The notes under the pieces were generated by a model, which was not told the DNA's origin, made no database searches, and saw only the letters and a program-made list of their open reading frames with translations. The position numbers were made by a program, and so were the translations under genes. A stretch of 55,287 bases of DNA from Desulfosudis oleivorans (GTDB taxonomy: Bacteria > Desulfobacterota > Desulfobacteria > Desulfobacterales > SURF-7): positions 1 through 55,287 of the forward strand of contig DYJD01000038.1 of the NCBI GenBank assembly GCA_020723325.1, read 5' to 3'. Positions 50,123 through 55,287 of this stretch are shown piece by piece (within the stretch, counting starts at the first letter, position 1; the number at the start of each line of letters is the position of its first letter).

Positions 50123-51373
50123 ATGTTGTCCCCATCCAAAGAAAAGCGGCTGCGCATCGGTATGATCAGTTATCGCAGCAATCCCCATTGCGGCGGGCAG
50201 GGCGTCTATGTGCGCAACCTGAGCCGGGAAATGAGCCGGCTCGGGCATGCGGTGGAGGTTATCGCCGGTCCGCCCGATCCTTTGCTGGACAAGGATGTCA
50301 AGCTCACCATGCTGCCCTGCCTGGACCTTTACAATCCCAACGATCTGTTCCGGATCCCCACCCTGCCGGAACTGGTTGATCCCATCAATTTGCTGGAATG
50401 GCTGGGGGTTGCCACCATGGGTTTCCCGGAACCCATGACCTTTGGTATGCGCGCTTTGCGGTATTTGCGCGACCGTTTTCACCAATATGACATTATTCAT
50501 GACAATCAGAGCCTTTCCTACGGCATCTGGGCCATTTCCAAATTCGTGCCCACCATTGCCACCATCCATCACCCCATCACCGTGGACCGGGACATCGATA
50601 TCAAGAGTGTGCGTTCGCCCTTTAAAAAACTGAAGCATCTGCGCTGGTATTCGTTCATCGGCATGCAGAAGCGCATCGCGACCAAACTCGGACGCATCAT
50701 CACGGTTTCGGAATGTGCCCGGGCAGATATCCGCAGGGATTTCAACATCCCTGAAGAACGATTCAACATCGTGCCCAACGGTATCAACACGGACGTGTTC
50801 TATCCCATCCCGGAAATCAAGCGGGAACCGGGTCGCCTGATTGTCACCAACAGCGCCGACACGCCCCTTAAGGGGCTCTATTATCTTTTGAAGGCCGTGG
50901 CCATCGTTTCACGCACCCATCCCATTCGTCTCATCGTCATCGGCGCCCCCAAGAAGGACAGCGGGATCGTGAAACTGATCACCCGCCTGGGCATCGGCAA
51001 ACACGTGCGTTTCACCGGCAGGATCGACGACCGGGAATTTGTGCGGCAATATGCCCGGGCTTCCATGGCCGTGGTGCCGTCGGTTTATGAAGGTTTCGGG
51101 CTGCCGGCCGGGGAAGCCATGGCCTGCGGTGTGCCGGTGATCAGCACCACCGGCGGTGCCTTGCCGGAAGTGGTGGGCGACGCGGGGCTGCTGGTGCCGC
51201 CGGCCGATGAGGAGGCCCTGGCCAGGGCCATCCTTTGCCTGATGGAGAACCCGGAACATGCGGCCGAACTCGGCCGGGCCGGCTATCGGCGGGTCCAGGA
51301 GAATTTCACCTGGCGAAGGGCCGCGGAAAAGACCATTGCGGCCTATCAGGAGGTCATGGGTGATTACTGTTGA
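50123..51373 (+). CDS. Glycosyltransferase family 4 protein
   Basis: A 416-residue GT-B glycosyltransferase (ATG 50123; GTG 50120 also possible after AGGAAG). IGMISYRSNPHCGGQGVYVRN is the N-terminal nucleotide-sugar-fold start and PSVYEGFGLPAGEAMACGVPVIS is the family-4 E-x7-E donor site. It transfers a sugar from a nucleotide donor to a lipid, glycan or small molecule. It is translationally coupled to the methyltransferase and LUD genes downstream. No membrane helices are present, so it acts in the cytoplasm or at the inner face of the membrane. Confidence 0.92.
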   Translation: MLSPSKEKRLRIGMISYRSNPHCGGQGVYVRNLSREMSRLGHAVEVIAGPPDPLLDKDVKLTMLPCLDLYNPNDLFRIPTLPELVDPINLLEWLGVATMGFPEPMTFGMRALRYLRDRFHQYDIIHDNQSLSYGIWAISKFVPTIATIHHPITVDRDIDIKSVRSPFKKLKHLRWYSFIGMQKRIATKLGRIITVSECARADIRRDFNIPEERFNIVPNGINTDVFYPIPEIKREPGRLIVTNSADTPLKGLYYLLKAVAIVSRTHPIRLIVIGAPKKDSGIVKLITRLGIGKHVRFTGRIDDREFVRQYARASMAVVPSVYEGFGLPAGEAMACGVPVISTTGGALPEVVGDAGLLVPPADEEALARAILCLMENPEHAAELGRAGYRRVQENFTWRRAAEKTIAAYQEVMGDYC

Positions 51374-52103
51374 TTTTAAACGCCTCAGCCTGGGGCAGGG
51401 CGCCCGCATCCTGGATATCGGCTGCGGACCGGGACGCCATACCTGCGAGGCCTATCGGTTGCGGGAAGCAGTAGTAATCGGCGCGGATCGTAATTTTGCA
51501 GACCTTGAGGAGGCCCGCAACCGCTTGAACTTTCATGATGCGGTGGCGGAACACGGCGGCGGCGTTTGGGGCCTTTCCTCAGCCGATATCCTGCATCTGC
51601 CCTTCAAGGATGAAAGCTTTGATCTGGTGATCTGTTCCGAAGTGCTGGAACATATTCCCGATGACCAAAGCGCCATGGCGGAGATCATGCGGGTGCTCAA
51701 GCCCGGCAAACCCTTGGTGGTGAGCGTGCCGCGCTATTTTCCGGAAAGGGTCTGCTGGGCCTTGTCCGACGACTATTTCAATTGCAACCAGGGCCATGTG
51801 CGCATCTATCGCAAGAAAGAGTTGGTCCGGCGCTTGGAAGCCGCGGGTGCGCGCCATTTCGCCAGCCATTTTGCCCACAGCCTGCATTCACCCTATTGGT
51901 GGCTCAAATGCCTGGTGGGCCCCGGCCGCAAGGACTCCCGGGCGGTGAATATCTATCAGCGCTTCCTGACCTGGGATATCATGGAAAAACCGCCTTTGAC
52001 CCGTTTGCTGGATAAAATGTTGAATCCGATCATGGGCAAAAGTCTGGTGTTGTATTTTACCAAGGCAGGTATGTTGCCAACAGAATCAGGAGCAAAGCAA
52101 TGA
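51360..52103 (+). CDS. SAM-dependent methyltransferase
   Basis: A 247-residue class I methyltransferase read from GTG 51360, with AGGAGG at 51348-51353; this start lies within the last codons of the glycosyltransferase gene (overlap 14 bp). Motif I is ILDIGCGPGRHT and motif post-I VIGADRN; VICSEVLEHIPDD is the usual methyltransf_11 pattern. It is coupled to the LUD gene by ATGA. With the glycosyltransferase next to it, modification of a glycolipid or sugar-bearing cofactor is plausible. Confidence 0.85.
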   Translation: MITVDFKRLSLGQGARILDIGCGPGRHTCEAYRLREAVVIGADRNFADLEEARNRLNFHDAVAEHGGGVWGLSSADILHLPFKDESFDLVICSEVLEHIPDDQSAMAEIMRVLKPGKPLVVSVPRYFPERVCWALSDDYFNCNQGHVRIYRKKELVRRLEAAGARHFASHFAHSLHSPYWWLKCLVGPGRKDSRAVNIYQRFLTWDIMEKPPLTRLLDKMLNPIMGKSLVLYFTKAGMLPTESGAKQ

Positions 52104-52744
52104 CCAATCAATACCAAAGTTGGCTGTGGCAGAAAACCGCTGAAACCTGCGTGAGTAATCTGAACAAGCACGGTTTTGACGCCCATTGGGTGGAGGATGG
52201 GGAGAGCGCCCTTGCAAAAATTTTGTCCCTGGCCGGGGAGGCTGTGACTTTCGGTTTGGGCGGCTCGGACACCACCCGCAGCCTGGGAATTGTGCCGGCC
52301 CTGAGCCAGCGCAACAAGACCATTTTCGATCATCTGACCGAAGGATTCAATCTATCGGAGAGTATTGACTGCCGCCGCTCCCAGACTGCTTGCGATTGTT
52401 TTATCTGCAGCGCCAACGCCGTTGCCCTGACCGGTGAAATCGTCAATGTGGACGGGGTCGGCAATCGCACCAGCGCCATGGCCTTCGGCCCCCGCAAGGT
52501 GATCATTGTGGCCGGCATGAACAAGGTGACCCCGGACCTGGACAGCGCCCTGAAAAGAGTGCGCCACATCGCCGCCCCCATGCGGGCCAAAAGCCTCAAA
52601 CTGAAAACCCCCTGCGCGGAAACAGGGCTGTGCATGGACTGCAATTCCCCCCAGCGCATCTGCAACATAACCACCATCCTGCACCGCAAACCGCTCATGA
52701 CGGACATATCCGTAATCCTCGTCAATCAGGAACTCGGATACTAA
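52100..52744 (+). CDS. LUD-domain (LutC/YkgG-like) protein
   Basis: A 214-residue LUD-domain protein. VTFGLGGSDTTRSLGIVPAL and ICSANAVALTGEIVNVDGVG, then NRTSAMAFGPRKVIIVAG, match the DUF162/LutC family, which works with iron-sulfur proteins in lactate oxidation or as a stand-alone redox protein of unknown activity. Cysteines in DCRRSQTACDCFIC and GLCMDCNSPQRIC are numerous for the family and could bind a metal or cluster. It overlaps the methyltransferase gene by 4 bp. A sugar- or lactate-type hydroxy acid substrate is speculation. Confidence 0.87.
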   Translation: MTNQYQSWLWQKTAETCVSNLNKHGFDAHWVEDGESALAKILSLAGEAVTFGLGGSDTTRSLGIVPALSQRNKTIFDHLTEGFNLSESIDCRRSQTACDCFICSANAVALTGEIVNVDGVGNRTSAMAFGPRKVIIVAGMNKVTPDLDSALKRVRHIAAPMRAKSLKLKTPCAETGLCMDCNSPQRICNITTILHRKPLMTDISVILVNQELGY

Positions 52745-52830
52745 ATGGATGCCTATGCCACATGATTGCCTGCAATAAATAATGACAGAAAATCCTCAAT
52801 TCCTAATTCGTAATTCCTAATTCATAATTG

Positions 52831-52989
52831 TTATTTCACAGTTTGCACCGCAGGCGTTCTCTTCTGCCAATATTCCGTATAAAATACCTGCCCGGTCTTG
52901 ATCGCCAGGGCGATGAGATAGATGGTCAACACGGTGATGACGATGATGTGTTGCTTTTCCTTTAGTTTTTCTTTGATCTTTTGAAACAT
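52831..52989 (-). CDS. 52-residue single-pass membrane protein
   Basis: The frame MFQKIKEKLKEKQHIIVITV, then LTIYLIALAIKTGQVFYTEY, ends in a short tail. One hydrophobic helix (about residues 14-30) follows a positive N-terminus, so the N-terminus should be cytoplasmic. GGAGG stands 8 bp upstream of the ATG. The ORF is isolated between the LUD gene (convergent) and the pseudouridine synthase region. I do not recognise a family. Confidence 0.55.
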   Translation of the reverse strand: MFQKIKEKLKEKQHIIVITVLTIYLIALAIKTGQVFYTEYWQKRTPAVQTVK

Positions 52990-53079
52990 GCCGGCCTCCG
53001 CCTACTTCGGTTCACCCATGGGGGTAATGCATTCAAATGGGAATCCTGCCGCCTTTCATAATCCAAAAAGAGGGGTTAA

Positions 53080-53928
53080 TCAACCCTCTTGGCAGTCCAG
53101 ATCAAAGCGCATCTTTTTTTTCATGAACGGGCAATCGAATTCCAGTAAAACACAGGTCAGGCATAGGCCGGTTGTGTTTTTGTTGCCGGAGCCGTAACGC
53201 GGATCACCCATAACCGGGTGACCGATCAGGTTAAAATGGCGGCGGAGCTGGTGGAAACGTCCGGAGACAAGCTCGGCCAGGACCAGGGTGGTATCGGTTT
53301 GAGACTGATAGGCTGTTGCCTCGTACAAGGTCAACGCGTCTTTGCCGTCCAGGGGCAGATCAATACGGCCTTGGGCGCCGTGGCTGCGGCCCAGATCGCC
53401 TTTGACTTCCAGGCGGTAGACTTTACGGACCAGGCGTTCGCGGAAGAGTCTTGAGAATTCCGCGGCTGCGCTTTTGGAATGGGCCAGCACAACCAGGCCG
53501 TCGGCCTCCTGATCCAGGCGGTGGACCAGAAACACCGGCCGGCGGGGCTGGAAAGTGCATTCCGCCTGACGTTCAAGGGAACAATGATCACCGTATTGGT
53601 TGCCCTGGGTCATGAGACCGGCCGGTTTCAGCCAGACGCTGTAATGTTTCCGATCATCCAGGCATTGGGCCTGGGGCGGCCGGCGGCCAAGCAGGGCCTG
53701 GTCATAGTGCAATTCCAGGATTTCACCGGACTTGGGTATGTCCGCGGCCCGCCGGCAGCGCCGGCGAGCCCCTTGTCTGGTTTTGCGAAAGACCGCGCCC
53801 TTGTTCATGGCGTCTTTCACCCGCTCCTTGGACAAACCGCTTTCCAGGGAAAGGAGCGTGCAAATGGAACGGGTTACAGTCCCGGCTACCGTCAGGCGGA
53901 TGGAGAAACGTTCGGTCATGTCGGCCAA
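53080..53928 (-). CDS. RluA-family pseudouridine synthase
   Basis: A 282-residue RNA-modifying enzyme. FLVHRLDQEADGLVVLA contains the catalytic aspartate in HRLD, though the usual T-S-G is replaced by A-D-G. LVSGRFHQLRRHFNLIGHPVMGD is the conserved RluA-type C-terminal motif. The N-terminal part has an S4-like segment (SKERVKDAMNKGAVFRK). It isomerises uridine in rRNA or tRNA; the target is unknown. It lies 135 bp upstream of nothing in the same direction but follows the iron-sulfur gene by only 14 bp on the minus strand, so they may be cotranscribed. Confidence 0.88.
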   Translation of the reverse strand: MADMTERFSIRLTVAGTVTRSICTLLSLESGLSKERVKDAMNKGAVFRKTRQGARRRCRRAADIPKSGEILELHYDQALLGRRPPQAQCLDDRKHYSVWLKPAGLMTQGNQYGDHCSLERQAECTFQPRRPVFLVHRLDQEADGLVVLAHSKSAAAEFSRLFRERLVRKVYRLEVKGDLGRSHGAQGRIDLPLDGKDALTLYEATAYQSQTDTTLVLAELVSGRFHQLRRHFNLIGHPVMGDPRYGSGNKNTTGLCLTCVLLEFDCPFMKKKMRFDLDCQEG

Positions 53929-53942
53929 GTGTTAAATCCAGG

Positions 53943-54944
53943 TCAAGCCGGGATAAAATCCGCCGGCCGGGTTTCCACCAGGGCGATGGCCTCTTCCGGG
54001 CAAGTGACATGGCACAGCCCGCAACCCAGGCATTTTTCCGCCAGCACGCGCATATAGGCAGAGCCGTTTTCTTCAATCGCCTCAATGGCGTTGAAATAAC
54101 AGCGCTCCTTGCAGGTCCCGCAGAAATTGCATTTGGCAGGATCAATGTCGGCCTGAAAGCGGCTGGGATCGCAGATCTTGATGCCCTGGGCGATCACCAA
54201 AGGCAAGGCCTGGCAGCAGCAACTGCAACAATTGCAAATGAAATGCCCCACATGGGCCTTGTTCATGGTGACATGCACAAGGCCTTTTTCTTCAGCTTCC
54301 CGCAGCAGTTTCAGGGCCTCCTGCTTGCTGATCTCCCGGCCGGAACCGCGGTCGATGGTATAACGGGCGGCATTGTTCACCTGCAGGCAGATTTCCTTGG
54401 GCTTGTCGCATTTGTGGGCAATGACCCGGCAGGTGCATTTGGTGACGGCAATGGCCTCGGCGGTTTCGATGATCTTGTCCACACTGTCCGCATCCAGGAT
54501 CTGCTGCTTGCCGGTTTCAATGGATTTTTGAACCGGTATGACCCGGGTAAAGGGTTTGGGAAAAAATTTTTCCGCCAGCCGGGCGAATTGGGGCCATTCT
54601 TCTTCCATGAATTTCTGCCATAAATCCAGATAGGCGGTGGTGGCCTCCGGCCAGAGAATGGTGGCATCGTGGAACTGAATCATGTCCCGGCACATTTTAT
54701 ACCCCACCGTTTCCCCCTTGTAGGTCTTGAAGGCCAGCCCCTTTTTATAAAGGGTGCGGCACATAGTATCCACTTCACTCACTGGTTTGCCGGTTTTCCC
54801 GGCCAATTGCTCCGGGGTGCCGGGCATGGCCATGAGCAGCTCGGCTTCGGTCTGGTCGGCAATCATTTGGAACAATTCCGGAATGATTTTAGAGCCGGTC
54901 ATCATGATTTTATCGGTCATTTGTTCATAAATGGTTTTGCTCAT
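53943..54944 (-). CDS. Iron-sulfur protein with two C-terminal 4Fe-4S clusters
   Basis: A 333-residue protein from ATG 54944, chosen because GGAGGTTCT precedes it; the longer frame to 55097 starts in repeat DNA. The N-terminal 100 residues are helical. VTKCTCRVIAHKCDKPKEIC and HFICNCCSCCCQALPL form two cysteine-rich sites. Two ferredoxin motifs end it: CNFCGTCKERCYF and CLGCGLCHVTCP. This arrangement is common to Desulfobacterota ferredoxin-like proteins of unknown function. It would carry electrons between a donor such as porCDAB-reduced ferredoxin and an unknown acceptor. Confidence 0.85.
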   Translation of the reverse strand: MSKTIYEQMTDKIMMTGSKIIPELFQMIADQTEAELLMAMPGTPEQLAGKTGKPVSEVDTMCRTLYKKGLAFKTYKGETVGYKMCRDMIQFHDATILWPEATTAYLDLWQKFMEEEWPQFARLAEKFFPKPFTRVIPVQKSIETGKQQILDADSVDKIIETAEAIAVTKCTCRVIAHKCDKPKEICLQVNNAARYTIDRGSGREISKQEALKLLREAEEKGLVHVTMNKAHVGHFICNCCSCCCQALPLVIAQGIKICDPSRFQADIDPAKCNFCGTCKERCYFNAIEAIEENGSAYMRVLAEKCLGCGLCHVTCPEEAIALVETRPADFIPA

Positions 54945-55042
54945 AGAACCTCCGATGGGGATTGGCGTTGGAATGGTGTTGCGTGTTCCTGGGGTATATA
55001 ATCCAAGTCTGGGGGTAATGCAAGCGTGCCGAATGCGGAAGT

Positions 55043-55287
55043 CAAGGGAATTGCATGTAAACTTGGCGCGGAATGTGCGGCCATCAATTGCCAACATCTC
55101 ACCCGGCGAATACTATTGCCCGCCAAGACAAAGCGGGTCTTGATCATCGTTTCGGCCGCATCGCGGCTGGAAGCCGCTCCCACCGTGGAGGATGACCGAA
55201 ACGATGGCCAAGACTACAAAGCGATTCGTGAATGCTTGGGTTTTGTCTCTGCCATCCAACCTCTCGGGGTCGGGGTCGGTATCGGAA
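55043..55287. repeat. Hexamer repeat element, copy 5 (truncated by window end)
   Basis: Left end CAAGGGAATTGCATGT (55043-55058), then AAACTTGGCGCGGAATGT as in copy 4. The shared sequence is interrupted at 55136-55215 by an 80-bp MITE and resumes with ATTCGTGAATGCTTGGGTT to the TCGG hexamers at the window end. Confidence 0.85.
55136..55215. mobile_element. 80-bp MITE-like element, copy C
   Basis: It begins GGTCTTGATCATCGTTTCGG and ends CCGAAACGATGGCCAAGACT, with the standard centre. Exact 8-bp duplications ACAAAGCG flank it (55128-55135 and 55216-55223). The homologous empty site reads ATAAAGCG in copy 4 at 44212-44219. Confidence 0.95.

Overview
The window looks like chromosome from a strictly anaerobic Gram-negative bacterium, most likely a Desulfobacterota (sulfate-reducer-like) lineage. 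The evidence is a four-subunit pyruvate-type ferredoxin oxidoreductase, a CooC-type Ni-insertion ATPase, two polyferredoxin-like proteins, several sigma-54 activators, outer-membrane lipoproteins, and a secreted protein beginning with the TISDLELDNLTGQAG motif that I associate with this group. Taxonomy is inference. There are no rRNA or tRNA genes and no CRISPR array that I can see.

Layout. 0-1.8 kb: degraded IS21-like remnants and a HigB/HigA-type toxin-antitoxin pair. 1.8-10 kb: a minus-strand pair, bacterial alpha-2-macroglobulin (intact thioester) and penicillin-binding protein 1C. 10.2-12.8 kb: CreD-like protein, repeats, and a decayed CcbP/M48 region. 12.9-17.5 kb: plus-strand M23 peptidase, FAD oxidoreductase, MBL hydrolase, thioredoxin-cupin fusion and a tyrosine/dual-specificity phosphatase. 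17.5-28 kb: the most interesting section. A TIGR04076-like gene, a truncated FAD oxidoreductase, a sigma-54 activator with a variant GAFTGA loop, and a divergent five-gene cluster (HemW-like radical SAM, LuxI/FeeM-like acyltransferase, methyltransferase, MalT-like ATPase with a BTAD domain, TPR protein). 28-34 kb: secreted DUF6160-like protein, HMG-CoA reductase, and a MarR/amidohydrolase/PAS-sigma-54-activator operon. 34-43 kb: lipoproteins, a MORN protein, and a periplasmic binding protein with two hybrid histidine kinases. 43-49.5 kb: alpha/beta hydrolase, CooC-like ATPase with a radical SAM protein, and porCDAB. 50-55 kb: glycosyltransferase, methyltransferase and LUD-domain operon, a 52-residue membrane protein, an RluA-type pseudouridine synthase and an iron-sulfur protein.

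The strongest new signal is regulatory. Two intergenic regions 2.9 kb apart each carry the same 31-bp motif (tandem TACGATATTYYG boxes) followed, at almost identical spacing (103 and 102 bp start to start), by a GG-N10-GC sigma-54-type promoter (CGGTATC then TTGCT). One lies ahead of the TIGR04076 gene and the other ahead of the radical SAM cluster, next to the start of the sigma-54 activator. This suggests a small regulon run by that activator.

The second strong signal is a set of nested short mobile repeats. An 80-bp MITE-like element (terminal repeat GCCTTGATCATCGTTTCGGC, central GCGGCTGGAAGCCGC) occurs at least four times at full length. Three copies have exact 8-bp target duplications, and one interrupts a copy of another repeat whose uninterrupted sister is also in the window. 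That other family carries (TCGGNN)n inverted arms and CAGGGSAATCGCATGT ends, and one copy supplies the stop codon of a sigma-54 activator. A near-perfect 28-bp palindrome, TTCGAAT-rich inverted repeats and GAAGGCTGAAG repeats add to the load.
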